NCBI RefSeq assembly: GCF_030445035.2
Contig: NC_080699.1
Location: 1,054,001-1,118,000, forward strand
DNA from: Dasypus novemcinctus
Lineage: Eukaryota > Chordata > Mammalia > Cingulata > Dasypodidae
Length of the DNA: 64,000 bases
Direction: 5' to 3'
Shown: piece after piece, positions 25,622-37,858 of the stretch
Layout: each line of letters opens with the position of its first letter
How positions within the stretch are numbered: the first letter of the stretch is position 1
Translations under genes and position numbers: made by a program
Notes under the pieces: model-generated
The model's input: only the letters and a program-made list of their open reading frames with translations
Told to the model about the DNA's origin: nothing
Database searches by the model: none

Positions 25622-25785
25622 CTCTGAGAGCAGGTGACAAACTACACGGCCGCGTGCGTGCTGCTGCCCCTTCCTGAGAGCAGGTGACAAGCAACACGGC
25701 GGCGCGTGTCCTGCTGCCCCTTCCTGAGAGCAGGTGACAAACTACACGGCAGCGCGCGTCCTGCTGCCCCTTCCTGGGGGACCTG
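25622..25785 (+). repeat. Three-copy tandem repeat, about 54 bp
   Basis: The block beginning GAGAGCAGGTGACAAACTAC and ending CTGCTGCCCCTTCCT is repeated three times with a few substitutions. It lies in GC-rich, non-coding sequence. Confidence 0.8.
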
Positions 25786-26775
25786 AGAGCAGAGGTCGCT
25801 GCCACCCCGCGGTCAGGCCTGGGCCCTCGTTCCCGGGCCACCCCTGCAGCCTGGAGGAGGACCACCGCGCCCACACCAGCCCCCAGCCCGCTGCTCCCCC
25901 GGCCCCCCACCGGCAGGCTGCTTCCGGGGTGCTTTCCCATGCTGCACTGCTGCTGCGCAGAGCCCCTGGCCCGGAGGCTTGGCCGGTGTCCCAGGCCATC
26001 CCCTCCGCTCTGGCCCCTTTCTCGGCTCTGGCCCTTCTGTGTTACTAAACAGTAACCCCGAGGGTGGACGGCCTTGCCAACACCAGCGATCACCCCCGGG
26101 ACAGCTTTGTTTCCCTCCCCCCTCGGCTCTGCTCACATCCGTGCTCTCCCGCCGGCACCTTCCGGCACCTTCCGCACACTCCCTCCCTCACAGAGCTAGG
26201 AGCCGCTGGGAGGAGTGCTCTTCCCCCGGAGGGGCCCAACAGGAGAAGCTGGAGGAGGCAGAGGCGAGGCAGGGGTGAGGGGTGGGGGTGGCCTCGAGGA
26301 GCTGCGCATCGACCACGCAGTGTCCACCAGGCCGTGGGCCGAGGGCGGGAGGCGGGTGGGCTGGAGAGCAGACTACCGGACTCACTTTCCCAGATGTGCC
26401 GCTTGGAGCTGCGGAAGTAGATGAGTTCTCCAAGAAAAACATAGAGAGGAAACAAAGAGCTTGTCAAGAGTCTCCAGGGAGGTGAGAGGGGAATGGAATG
26501 GAAGGGGACGGGGGAGGGACGCTGGGGTCGAGGAGGACCAAGAGCCCACTTCAGAAAGGAAACGTCAGGTTCTGAGTTGCCATCGCACATTAGTTAATTC
26601 ATAAATAATTACTGAATTCTTACTCTGTGCCAGACGCTGTGCTGGGTGTGGGGCCGTAAGAGGCGAGCGTGGCTGTTGTCCTCATGGCGCTTGTCTGTGA
26701 AAGGGCACGTCAGCCAGAGAGTATTTGTGAATCCCCAAGACAGGTCATGCTCACCCCTCTGGGTGCCCCTTTGAC
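25786..26775. other. Intergenic; one ancient repeat, no gene
   Basis: GC-rich unique sequence extends to about 26550. An old mammalian MIR/L2-class remnant (TTACTCTGTGCCAGACGCTG...) lies at about 26595-26715. Confidence 0.45.
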
Positions 26776-27247
26776 TGTATTAGGTTCAGCCGAGGTGTCT
26801 TTGACTAAACTATGTTGGGATTACGGGTTTGATTGACCCTGTCAGTGAGGCCCCTTGGTGGGCCGGTGTAAACGTCCACTCACTCAGGAAGACACAAGAT
26901 ACCAGAGGAGAGGTCTCTGTCGGCTTTGATCCTGCGGCCCTGGGAAGAGAGATGAGCCATTCACCTGAGAGTTTACAGCTGACCTTGTGAAGAGAACAGA
27001 GCAGCTGAGAAGGCTTGGAAAGGAACAAGCCCTGTGCCAGCCAGTAGCTGAGAGGGAGGAAAACTGGACCTTGCAGAGCTCGCCTGCCATCTTGCTTCAA
27101 CACGTGGCAACTGACTTTGGTGAAAAGGAGCCTTGAGCTGGTCTCTTTAGGGCCTTGTAACTAAGCTTTTACTCCAGATAAACACCCTTTATAAAAGCCA
27201 GCAGATTTCTGGTATTTGCATCAGTACCCTTTTGGCTGACTAATACA
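26776..27247 (+). mobile_element. Solo LTR (ERVL/MaLR-type), 472 bp
   Basis: The element starts TGTATTAG and ends CTAATACA, an exact 8-bp terminal inverted repeat with TG...CA ends. A CTTTATAAAAGCC TATA-like word sits near the 3' part. It resembles the LTR at 8444-8963. No internal retroviral sequence is present, and I could not see a clean 5-bp target duplication. Confidence 0.65.
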
Positions 27248-28650
27248 AAGGGATACAGTAAAAATATAACTGAACGATAAAAATGAATAGAACTGCAAAT
27301 TGAGACACTTATTAGGAAGGAAACACATCAGGGACTCAGAAGGGGTCAAAGGCAGTGGCTAACTTAAAGAGATAGGGGTGGATTCGAGGAGTAGGTGCTT
27401 TGAGGTAAGTTTTAGGTTGGAGAGCACATTTATGGGATAAATGGAAAGAGCTAATAGAGATGAAATAAAAGGGCTGGAGAGCAAAGGGGATGAGCTAAGG
27501 GGAGTGGGCATTCCCAGGTGTGGGCACACGCGCTGGCCTCGGCAAGGCTGGCAGGGTCTTCCTTTGAGACAGGAGAAGAGAGAGGAAGTGTTAAAAAATG
27601 ATTTCAGAATTAAAATGCTCTAACTATAAACCCTTGACTCAACATTAGGGCTCGCCACCTGCTGGATGTGGAAGCCCGACTCCAGGGCTGGGGGCAGCGC
27701 TCTGACCAGCGTGGAGCCCGGCAGCTGCTCCATGACTCAGCTTGGCAAATTCTCAGCCCAGACTTCTCTGTCCTCAGCCAAGAGTAAGTATAAACTTGCC
27801 AGAGCATCCAAGTCCACCCAAGGGAGAGATTCAAAAACACAGACAGGATTATGTCAGGACAGGGACATCCATGAGAGCAGAACACAGGAGCTGGTGCCAG
27901 CAATGAGGAAGCAAACACTGCACTCCCTCAGCCTCTTTGGGGCTCTGCATCTGCTGTCGCAGTCAGGGGCGCTGGCTCCTGATCCCAGAACAGCTGCTGA
28001 TGCAGAGCTGCTCCTGACTCTGCCTCACACAGGGGCCAGTACTTTCCAGGCTGGAAAGTTCATCTCTGCTGCAAAGATGCAAGGATTAACTTTGGAAGGA
28101 AAGCTCTTTACCCTCGAGTGGATTGTCTCTTAGGAGCTATGTAGACATACAAAGCCTGAAAGAATTCAATACTAGCAGGAGTACACAATAAGAAATGTTA
28201 AACAGGTAGAAGGAAACTGAGAGCAGCTGGAGATGTGGGTCTACACACAGGAATGAAGAACACTGGAAATATTTAACTCCATGGGTAAATACACAGATTT
28301 TTAAAAATTATTAAAGCTCTGTAAAGGATTACTGACTGTTCAAACAAAATAACAGTATAGTGTGGGGTTTATAACTTTTGTAAAAGTAAAATGTATGACA
28401 ACAATAGCACAAAGGCTGAGGCAGCAGGAAGATATAGAAACAACTTGTAAGGTGCTTATGCTGCATGAGAAGTGGTATGATATCACTTGAAGGTAAATTG
28501 TGCTAAGTTAAAGATACATAATATAAACACTAACGCAACCACTAAAATAACACAAAAACTTGTTATAGCAAATAAAATAAGGAGATAAAAATGGGATAAC
28601 AAAAGAACTAATCCAAAAGAAGACACAAAAAGAGAAAGTACAGGTAGGAC
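27248..28650. other. Intergenic, nothing recognised
   Basis: Mixed composition, AT-rich after 28140. A frame at 27666-28133 has no recognisable domain or exon borders. Confidence 0.4.
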
Positions 28651-29560
28651 AGTTTTCTAGGGCTTCTGTAACAACCACAAGATCAGCAACTTAAAACAAC
28701 AGAATTGGGAAGCAGATGTGGTTCAAGTGATAGGGCTTCCGCCTACCATATGGGAAGACCTGGGTTTGATCTCTGCAGCCTCCTGGTGAAAAAGAAGAGG
28801 AAGCATGCCTGGGTGGCAAGCTGAGTGCACACGTGGTGAGCCAAGTGTCCACACGGTGAGCCAAGTGTCCACACGGTGAGCTGTGTGCCTGCGTGGTGAG
28901 CCATGTGCCTGTGCAGCAAGCCGAGTGCCCACACAGTGAGCTAGTACCCACACAAGTGAGTCACGCAGCAAGATGATGATGCAACAAAAGAGAGACAAAG
29001 GGGAGAGTCAAGGTGAAGCACACCAGAGATTAAGAACTGAGGTGGCACAATTGACAGGGAAACTCTCTACACATAAGAGGTCTCCAGAATCGAATCCTGG
29101 TGAATCCTAGAGGAGAAAAACAAGAAGAGATGACAAAAAGAGAAGTAGATACAAGAGCTCACACAGCAAATGGATGCAGACAGCAAAAATAGCAGGGTGG
29201 GGTGGAAAAAAGAAAAAAAGAAGGAAAAAACCCCCAGAAGTTCATTGCCTCACAGTTCTGGAGGCCAGGTATGTGAATCAAGGTGTCGGCAGGCCCCTGT
29301 AGAGAACCTTCCTGGCCGCCTCCAGCTTCCTGTGGTTCCTCAGTTTGCAGCAGCAGAACTCCAATCTCTGCCTCCGTGTTCACAGGGCCCTGGTCTCCTA
29401 ATATTACTGGATTAAAGCCCACTCTAATTGAATTTGGCCTCATTTTAACTGATCACATCCTCAAAATCCTATTTCCAAATAAAGTCATATTTATAAGATT
29501 GGGGATTAGGATTTGAATTTCTCTTTTGGGAGGTCACAATTCAACCCATATAGGGACAAA
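28651..29560 (-). mobile_element. MLT1/MSTA-type MaLR LTR interrupted by SINEs
   Basis: The two parts, 28651-28706 (TTTTCTAGGGCTTCTGTAACAA...CTTAAAACAACAGAATTGG) and about 29228-29560 (AGTTCATTGCCTCACAGTTCTGGAGGCCAG...GGAGGTCACAATTCAACCC), are the successive segments of a mammalian MaLR-type LTR. The gap is filled by SINEs. Strand assignment is tentative. Confidence 0.6.
28707..29130 (+). repeat. Two DAS-type SINEs with an internal 20-bp tandem
   Basis: A DAS head lies at about 28707-28790 (GGAAGCAGATGTGGTTCAAG, GGGTTTGATCTCTGCAGCC). A degenerate 19-20 bp tandem built on GTGTCCACACGGTGAGCC follows at about 28816-28965, then the DAS tail words GCAGCAAGATGATGATGCAAC. A second short tRNA-head repeat lies at about 29040-29130. 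Confidence 0.65.
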
Positions 29561-31065
29561 TAGAAAACACATGGCAAGATGATTGACTTAAATCTAACCA
29601 TATTGCTAATCACATTAAACATAAATGGTCTAAACCCCTCAATTAAAAGTTAAAGATTTTCAGCTTCGATGAAAAGAGGAAGACCCAACTCTATGCTACC
29701 TAGAAGAAATGCACTTACATATAAACACACAAATAGATTAAAAGTGAAAGAATAGAAAGAGATAAACCATGTTAACATTAGTCAAAGAAAGCTGAATTGA
29801 CTATATTAATAATAAAGTAGATTTCAAAGCAAAGAATAGTACCAGAGACAAGGCAATTTCATAATGATAAAAGACTAAGTTCATCAGGAGGAAGTAATAA
29901 CCCTAAACACTTATATATGAAATAACAGAGCTTCATAATACATGAAGCAAAAATTGATAGACTTGGCAAAGTAGACAAAGTAACAACTTTAGTCAGAGCT
30001 GTCAGTTCCCTATTTCAATAATTGATACAACATGTAGACAGAAAATGAGTACAATTATAGAAGACCTGAATAACATATCAATCAACTTGACTTAATTGAC
30101 ATTATTAGAACATTCTACCCAACAACAGCAGAATGTACATTATTTTCAAGTGCATATAGAGTATTTACCAATATAGACCACATCCAGGTAACAAAACAAG
30201 TCTCAAACTTTAAAAAATTCAAAACATACCAGGTTTATTCTCTGGTCACAATGGAATTATATTAGAAATCAATAACAGGAAGATCTCTGAAAAGTCCCCA
30301 AATATTTGAAACTAAATAATGCAATTTTAAATAATGGATCAAAGAAAAAAGTAAAGGGGAAATTAGACATTATTTTGAATGCAATGAAAATTAAAACAAA
30401 ATACAGAAAATTCTTGGGTTGTTGCTAAAACAATATTTAGGAGTAAATTCATAACACTAAATATATTAGAAAAGAAAAAAGTCTCAAATCAATGATGTCA
30501 GCTTCCACCTTAAGAATCTAGGGCAGGCAGGGAACAAATTAAACCCAAAGTAAGTAGAAGAAAGGAAATAATAAAGAACAGAGCAGAGATCAATGAAATA
30601 GAAAACAGAAAAGTAATAGAGAAAATCAATTTAATTAAAAGCTACTTCTTTCAGATCAATAAAATTGATAACTCTCTAGCCAGACCAATCAGGGGAAAAA
30701 GAAAAAAAAGACAAATTTCAATATCAGGAATGAGAGAGGTGACATCATTCCAGATTCCATAGATATTAAAAGGATAATAAAGGAATATTAGGAACAACCT
30801 ATGCCAATAAATTCAACAACTTAGATGAAATGGACAGATTCTTTGAAAGGCACAAACTACCAAAGCTAATTCAAGTAGAAATAGATAACCTGAATAGCTC
30901 TATATCAATTAAAGAAATTGAATTTATTGTTTTAAAAATTGCCACAAAGAAAACTCCAGGTCCAGATGGTCTCACTGGTAAATTATAACAAAAAATTAAG
31001 GAAGAAATAAAATGACTTCTACCCAAACTCTTCCAGAAATTTGAGTATAAGGAATACTTCTTAAC
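29545..31065 (+). mobile_element. L1 LINE fragment, ORF2 5'/middle part
   Basis: About 1.5 kb of A-rich + strand follows L1 ORF2 order. AACATAAATGGTCTAAACCC and AGCCAGACCAATCAGG-type words lead to AAACTCCAGGTCCAGATGGTCTCACTGG near 30950, which precedes the reverse-transcriptase region. There are many stops, so it is a dead copy. Confidence 0.75.
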
Positions 31066-31124
31066 TGACTTTTTATTTATTTAATTAGTTATTTATTCAG
31101 TTAGTTAGTTGGTTAGTTAGTTAT

Positions 31125-31200
31125 AAGAGGTCCAGGGATTGAACCCGGGGTCTCATGCATCTGAAGCAAGCATTCAACCACTGAGCTATACCCATTCTGG
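31125..31200 (-). repeat. tRNA-like SINE head or tRNA pseudogene
   Basis: The complement has a perfect A box (TAGCTCAGTGG) and a near-perfect B box (GGTTCAATCC) at tRNA-like spacing. The 5' and 3' acceptor halves do not pair well and the anticodon loop (TTCAGAT) is unconvincing. I read it as a tRNA-derived SINE head rather than a working tRNA. Confidence 0.55.
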
Positions 31201-33592
31201 AACATATTTATTTTTAATTTAACAATATTGAACATCATATCAAGTACAATTTCAGTGTCATCAGGACCCTTTCACTGGCAGCATGCAAAGTAAACTGTTA
31301 CCTGGGAGACTGGAGCTCTGGAAGAACAAGTACATGAAGAGTTGATTTTGTTGAAGGAGAACGAAATAGGTCCAAATCCCGGGCAAAGGCCCCTGCTGCA
31401 AGGAAGCAGAGACACAACTGTCAGGAAGGCCACGCCCAGTGGCAAGAAACGTTTTCTCTGTTTCACTGAGGTTGTGTTAATGTTTATATTTCTAGGGCAC
31501 TCCTGGAGAAGAAGATGTAGCCAATAGTGATTTTTCTTTCTACAGCATAATTCGCAATCTAGACCCAGAGGCTACTGCCACTTACTGCAGAGCCCCCGGG
31601 GGCTGTCTCGAGCTGGGAATCTCCACGAGTGACATTCCTTCCCATCCTCCAACCACTCTCGGTTTTGGGAATTCCATCAAGGCAGTGCTCCTCTGCCCAC
31701 ACCCCTCCGCCTCTTCCACCAGCCAGGAGAGACCAGGCGATAAGGAAGCTAACTAAACCAGAACATGATTCAGGTCAGATTCACTCGTTCTTTTTCTCTC
31801 CCACAAATTATGTCTCTGCGCACCCTCGAGGTGAGGAAAAGGGCAGGTGGGCTCCACCTTGGGCCATTGTGCCAGGGCCTAGCCTCCTCACCGCCTGGTG
31901 GGCTGTAACCAAGTCGCTCCTTGGCCTAGAGGACCATCACTGGTGGTCACCCCATCCCTGCTTTCCCACCTTCATTCACTGGACTCCGATCAAGGGTTAA
32001 GCAGATTTTTACTGCCAAAGCCACATGGAGTTGGAGAGGAGAGACTGAACCTTCTTGCCTGGGCCGTCAAAGGTAAGCCATTTCCTCTTTCCCTCTCCTA
32101 ACATTTAAGGCCTCAAATGTCCCTGCTGGACTCACCCCTCAGAGTAGTGTGGCTCTGCTCCTCTGCTGAGCATTACAACTAGACCAAAGCTTCAGGCATT
32201 TGATGACTGGCTCAGCAGAGCTGTCGGGTGGACTCTAGTCTTACCAGCTTCCGGCTCTTGTAGGAAGTAAGGGAGTGGGAAGGGGGAGCTTTGGAGAGTG
32301 GACTGCGGGGAGGCCAGAAGAGCAGAGAGAGGAGGTGCGCTTTCCACCCTGAGCTGCAACGGCGTGCTTTTCCCCCAAAAGCATCTGAAATCAAACATAG
32401 TTTACCATCAAGAGGATTCACATCCTCCTTCTTCAGACTTTCCTCTTTAAATATGGATTACCGGAGAAATGCAAGTTCCTCCTTTTGACATGTATCTATT
32501 TTTTAATCTATTTCTTAGAAAACAGTAATGCGGGTTATGGATGACGACCACCTTTTCCGTCATGCTGACAATCCAGAATGTTCTCTCACTCTCTGGCAGT
32601 GGAGGACTCCACGCTCAGTAACTTCATTCTGACACCATGTTTCTCTTTTGATCACTGGAGCGAGGGGGAAAGGGGAGTTTTAGTCCTTCCCTCACCTCCC
32701 CATCTGAATCAGTTAAAGTCTCTAGTCCCCAAGCAATTAATCACAAGATGACCCACAGTACAGGCCAACATGCAGCATGCAGGAAGGGGAGGCCTGGGCA
32801 CCAGCCTCGGGGTCACCCTCCTGTTTCCATGGGAACGCCCAGCGCAGCACGACCTCCAGCGGGCCTGGTCTCCCACAGGTGCCCAGCAGGCAGGGGTAGA
32901 GCGCCGTGCGCAGAGCAAGAAGGTGCTGTGGACATAAACAAAGACCACCCAAACAGAACAAGCAGGCACTACTGTTCAGATATTACTATATAGCAAGAGA
33001 ATCGCAGCCTTCACTTCCATTTGGCAGAAATAGAAAGGCTGGCAGGCAGGTGGGGAAGCTTTATAGCTAAAAATAATACAAAGGGTAGCCTCAGGTAAGC
33101 CCTGCTGGGCGTGTGTTGGCCCAGGGAAGCTGGAGGTGGGCTAGGTACACGTGGAGCGTCTCACGCGGTAGATTTGGGGAGGATGTTTCGCTTCCTCTGG
33201 TTGGTCCTGAGTTGGGAGTGGGAACAAACAGTGGAGACTCTGCCGGTCACTGACCAAGGCCTGACCACCCTGGGCTGCCTGTGGTAGAGGTTGTGGGTCA
33301 GAGTTCTGCGGCCAAACGCAGCCTACGTGGTCTGCTCTTATAGTCGGCCCTCAGTCCCCACTTTTGCCACTCTCTCACTTACGAGAGGTTGACCAATTCA
33401 GGGGAAGTTAGAGATCCGATGACCACCCCCTATGACTGGTCAGTTGTCTCTGCAGTCAACTTGGCCTTTCTGCTGTATTGCTGGTGGCCGTCTGATGCAA
33501 GAGCAGCTCTGCAGAAGAGTTTAAGACCCTGGACATAAGGCAGTGGAATTCATGACCACTGCAACAGTAACAAAGGCACTCAACAGTCCACT
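31201..33592. other. Intergenic, no gene recognised
   Basis: Mixed-composition unique-looking sequence. Frames such as 31629-32000 and 32709-32969 have no conserved motifs, plausible exon borders or known relatives. Confidence 0.4.
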
Positions 33593-33604
33593 AAGATGCA
33601 CCAG

Positions 33605-33955
33605 GGAAGCAGACTTGGCCCAGTGGTTAGGGCGTCCGTCTACCACATGGGAGGTCCGCGGTTCAAACCCCGGGCCTCCTTGACCCGTGTGGAGCTGGCC
33701 CATGTGCAGTGCTGATGCGCGCAAGGAGTGCCCTGCCGCGCAGGGGTGTCCCCGGCGCAAGGAGTGCACCCGTAAGGAGAGCCGCCCAGCGCGAAAGAAA
33801 GTGCAGCCTGCCCAGGAATGGCGCCGCCCACACTTCCTGTGCGGCTGACGACAACAGAAGCGGACAAAGAAACAAGACGCAGCAAATAGACACACAGAGA
33901 ACAGGCAACCGGGGGAGGGAGGGGAATTAAATAAATAAATCTTTTAAAAAAAAAA
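33605..33955 (+). repeat. Full-length DAS SINE with exact target duplication
   Basis: The SINE is flanked by the exact 12-mer AAGATGCACCAG at 33593-33604 and 33956-33967. The near-consensus head, A and B boxes and tail make it one of the youngest copies in the window. Confidence 0.93.
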
Positions 33956-33967
33956 AAGATGCACCAG

Positions 33968-35158
33968 ATGTAAGATGCAACTGTCCAACTCGGGTCTACA
34001 GAACAAACCCATAAACAATGTGGATCACTCACAAAGCCAAGTCATCTTTTCCTTAAGGCAATGCATAGCTTGTCCTACTCGCCTGTTTTATGACCCAAGT
34101 GCAGTAGACACACTTAGCCAAAAGGAAATCTAGAGCAACGGGACTGTCCATCATGACTTACGCCAGCCAGTTAAGACGGGGGTGCAGTCTGTCCAGGGCA
34201 GAGGTGATAGTTTTAGAACTGGAAGGGCTCGGCAGGCTTTTCTATTTGGATGATTCCTGCCGTTTGGAATGCTGCTCTGACTTTTTTCATATAAACGAGG
34301 AAGTGATTCCCCAGCTAGTGTGTCTGAATAGTCAAGGTGGCCTCGTTTTAGAGCACACATCCGAATTTCCAAACTTGGTAATTTCTAGAGTCAGGGTCTC
34401 TGAGTACAGACAGGTCTTGAGATATTACTCCTAACGTGCATGAGGTGACAGTCCAAGGCAAACAGGACCAGATGTCCTGAACATAGAAGAAATCGTGCCT
34501 GGTAGAAGTACACGGAGATACAGGGAAGGAGTTGTTTGTGACAGGAGGTCAGCACCAAGGCCTCACGCTGGGTGGTCATTTGCTTGAGTCTCCGTTAGTC
34601 TCCTCCAGGCGTTCACAGCTGTGTGTACTGTAAAGTCACACACTTTATAATCCACAAACACTGAATTAGCACATGCTGAACCACTGCTCCTAGGGGAAAT
34701 ACAAGCCCCTATTCGCAACATCTCCCTCAACCCATCTACACATATCCTCGTTTTCTGTTTGTTTCTGCTTAAAGACACCTTCTTTAACAGGGACTGTGGA
34801 TTCATCAGCACTGGCCTCACGGCCAGCAGCACTGTATGTTGTATGCTGTGCCTGACACACGTGTTTTCTCCATCAGGCACCTGATACCATACACTTCTCT
34901 CACTTGGGAAGAGGAGATACCACTTCAGCGTTACACTTGGGAGAATTTTAAGCAGTAAATCCTCCAAGAAAGAGCACAAAAATGTAAAGTGTATATATAC
35001 ATACGGCACTAAACATAACGTGGAAAAGGACACTTGTTTACAGCTCGAGAGATGAGACAAGAAGGCAGGACGCCTGCCTCAACTGGACGGGTGGGAGGGC
35101 ACATTTTGTGACTCTGCACTGTCAGTCAGTGACAGTGAGCACAACACCCCCCGCCCAC
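33968..35158. other. Intergenic, no gene recognised
   Basis: Unique-looking sequence. Short frames at 34153-34434 (+) and 34563-35060 (-) have no recognisable domain. Confidence 0.4.
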
Positions 35159-35159
35159 T

Positions 35160-35566
35160 GCCATTGCCTGCTCTCTGTGTCCATTTGCTGCGCGTTCTTC
35201 TGTCTCTTGTATTCTCATTAGGCGGCTCCAGGAACCCATCCTGGGACCTTCCCGAGTGGGAGAGAGACGATCATCCTCTCGCTCCACCTCAGCTCCCTCG
35301 TTCGCTGCATCTCATATTGTTTATTCTCTGTGTTTCTCTTTCGTTGCATCATCGTGCTGCGTCAGCTCTCCGTGTGGGCGGCACCACTGCTGGGCAGGCT
35401 GCACTCCTTGCACGGGGGCACCCTGTGCAGGGCTGCACTCCCTGCATGCGACAAGCACTGCACGTGGGCCAGCTCGCCACGCGGTCCAGGAGGCCCTGGG
35501 TATTGAACCCTGGACCCCCCGTGTGGTAGGCGGACGCTCTATCTGTTAAGCTACATCCACTTCCCA
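35160..35566 (-). repeat. Older, diverged DAS SINE, reverse orientation
   Basis: The order of DAS words is retained: CTGCTCTCTGTGTCCATTTG, CTTTCGTTGCATCATC, GGGCAGGCTGCACTC, then GGTATTGAACCCTGGACC as the B-box complement. Divergence is clearly higher than in the young copies, and an extra head-like segment (GGAACCCATCCTGGGACCTT) is embedded at about 35228-35260. Confidence 0.75.
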
Positions 35567-36375
35567 CAACGCAAGTATTGATTTGGGGGATTACAAGGAA
35601 ATTTTGGTGAGTTGGAAAGTTCACAAACAGGGACTGTGCAAATGATGAGCACCAGCTGTATGCAGCTCATCACCCTTCGAAGACTCACAGGACAAGTCCT
35701 TCCTCAGAGCCGCAAGTCGAGGTGCGCCGGCGCACGTGCACCCAGATCTCAGGAGTGACATCCCATCCTCCCTGCTGCGCTCCGGGGGGCCACACAAGGG
35801 GCTGGCGACCAGGGGGGCCTGGGTCTCGCCTGCTACGTCCCCCTGCTGCCAGACAGCGCTGCTTCCCCAGGGGCCAGGCCCCCGCCTCCCTCCTCCTGCT
35901 CCTCACTCAGTCTGTGCTTCCTCAGGGGGAGGAGAGGGGGAGGGAAGGAAAGAGAAAGGCTGATCCAGCGACTGTGCAGGTGGGGTAAGTCCTGCACCCC
36001 GTCACACCACAGGCTCTCAGCACCTCCCCCCGCCCCCCGGCGGCCCTGCTTCCTGAGGACCCCCGGGGGTCCCGCGGGGCCAGGCGCCGGGCATGCTCGG
36101 CGAGCTCCTCCCTCGTCCTCTGTGTTGCTGTTACGTATAAATTATTTCTAGACTGCGGGCAGAGCAATCTACCTTTGCCAGTTCCACCTCTTCTCTAGAA
36201 AAACTGAGGTAGAAAATGTGGAGTTTAAAGACCCTTGAGCGGTTTAGTGTCTCAGGTGGCCACAAACAACAGGAATGCAAAGCCTCAAGGCTGCGGAGAG
36301 AGGGGCCCTTCCCAGGGAGCGTGTGCACAGGCTCCTCTCCCCGCGGTGCCGTCGCAGCATCCTGCTGTCGCCGCG
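35567..36375. other. Intergenic, no gene recognised
   Basis: Moderately GC-rich sequence without recognised repeats or exons. Confidence 0.4.
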
Positions 36376-36613
36376 TTTTGTCCCGGCTCTTGACTGTGCT
36401 GCAGGAATGAATTTCAAGAGCACGAAGGGGTGAGGTAGGCCAGTGATTGATTCAGGCAGGGAGGGACGAGAAATGGGAGAAAATAACAGAGCAGGGGTCC
36501 CAGGCGAAGAGGAAGGGGCTGGAAAGTGATGAAGTGGGCTCACAGGCTAGATTCCCCACTAGGATCATCAATGCCCCGGTTTCGCTTGCATGGCCATCAT
36601 GGCAGGGGGTAAC

Positions 36614-36950
36614 GGCGAGAGCGGGGCGCAGGGGGCGGGAGGGTCCACAGGCAGAGCGGGGAGCAGAGCGCGGGGAGGGTCCACAGGCAGAGCGGGGTGC
36701 AGGGGGCGGGAGGGTCCACAGGCAGAGCAGGGAGCAGAGCGCGGGGAGGGTCCACAGGCGAGAGCAGGGCGCAGGGGGTGGGAGGGTCCACAGGCAGAGC
36801 AGGGAGCAGAGCGCGGGGAGGGTCCACAGGCAGAGCGGGGTGCAGGGGGCAGGAGGGTCCACAGGCGAGAGCGGGGCGCAGGGGGCGGGAGGGTCCATGG
36901 GCAGAACGGGGCGCAGGGGGCGGGGAGGGTCCACAGGCAGAGCGGGCAGG
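36614..36950 (+). repeat. VNTR of about 36 bp, about 9 units
   Basis: GGGAGGGTCCACAGGC recurs nine times at about 36-bp spacing, separated by AGAGCGGGG[T/A]GCAG. The 36-bp unit is twice the 18-bp unit found at the equivalent site of the second copy. Confidence 0.85.
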
Positions 36951-37003
36951 CCTTGCACCTGCTTCCTGAACCGTTAGTTATTCCGCCCCTTTGCTACTGG
37001 TAG

Positions 37004-37486
37004 AGATGTGGGCTCTGGGTGGGAGGCTCTTTGTCTCCTCAGAGATAACCTTAACCTCAGCTGTCTGTCCTGACTTGTGCGTGTGGGATGGTGAGAGGCT
37101 GCAGCCCTGTCCTTGGTACCACAGCAACGACTCCAGCCCCAGGAAACAGTTTATCAATGCAAAATCTATAAACTAAAAATATTCAGGGAAAATGCAAACC
37201 AAATGTGTTAAAAGCTTATCTAGAATGTATAAGGTCCATGCTAAAAGCTTACCTAGGATGTGGAAGATACATGCTAATTCAAGCCTAATGAGCACTGAAA
37301 CAAAGAATGATTTAGCCCTTCCTCTGTATAAAAGGAACTCAACATTCTTGTTCGGGTCTCGGGTTTGCAGCAGAAAGCTCCCGAGTCTGGCCGGCCGTCA
37401 ATAAACCATTTTTCCTTCTCAAAATCATTCCTGAGTCCTGGCCTTTCCATACGCAAATAATTGAACCTCTACCAAACTCTACAACA
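37004..37486 (+). mobile_element. Solo LTR of an endogenous retrovirus (ERV1-like)
   Basis: The 483-bp element has a TGTATAAAAGGA promoter-type TATA word (about 37325-37336), then CAATAAACCATTTTT as a polyadenylation region (about 37399-37413), the U3-R-U5 layout of a gammaretrovirus-like LTR. It is flanked by the 4-bp duplication GTAG (37000-37003 and 37487-37490), and the empty site is seen in the sister repeat at about 43010. No viral genes are present. Confidence 0.75.
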
Positions 37487-37858
37487 GTAGGGGAGGGCTT
37501 CCAGCTGTTGGCTGCTTTGAGTGGTCACCCCACCCATCAATCCCCTGGGAGCGTCCACTGATAAAGTCCTTGGGGAACGACCAGGGTGTCTCCTGGCTTC
37601 CGGAGGAAGTCTTCTTTCCAGTGGCAGGATCTTGGGAGGGCCCCCCAGCAGCCGTCCTGGGGTTGTTGACGTCCACGTGGACCCTGCCAGGTTCCGGCTT
37701 CACTGGGCAAGTCCCCGGGGCCTGTGGACATCCCCTAGACCACCCTTAGGGTTATTAACGGAGGAAACCGGGCCGCCCAGAGCTGCCCACCTGATGACTC
37801 CAGCTCCACCCACCTGCCCGACACCCCGCAATGACCGCAGCTCCCGGCAGAGCTGAGC

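Larger units (their letters stand above)
36377..37850 (+). repeat. VNTR-bearing interspersed repeat, copy 1 (with LTR insertion)
   Basis: The left part (36377-36600) and right part (about 36950-37000 plus 37488-37720) match 42484-43230 closely, for example GAATGAATTTCAAGAGCA, TTCTGCCCCTTTGCTA-type words, GATAAAGTCCT and GACGTCCACGTGG. Between them is a VNTR. A solo LTR at 37004-37486 interrupts this copy only. No coding sequence is recognised. The family could be an LTR or a composite retroposon, which I cannot decide. Confidence 0.7.
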
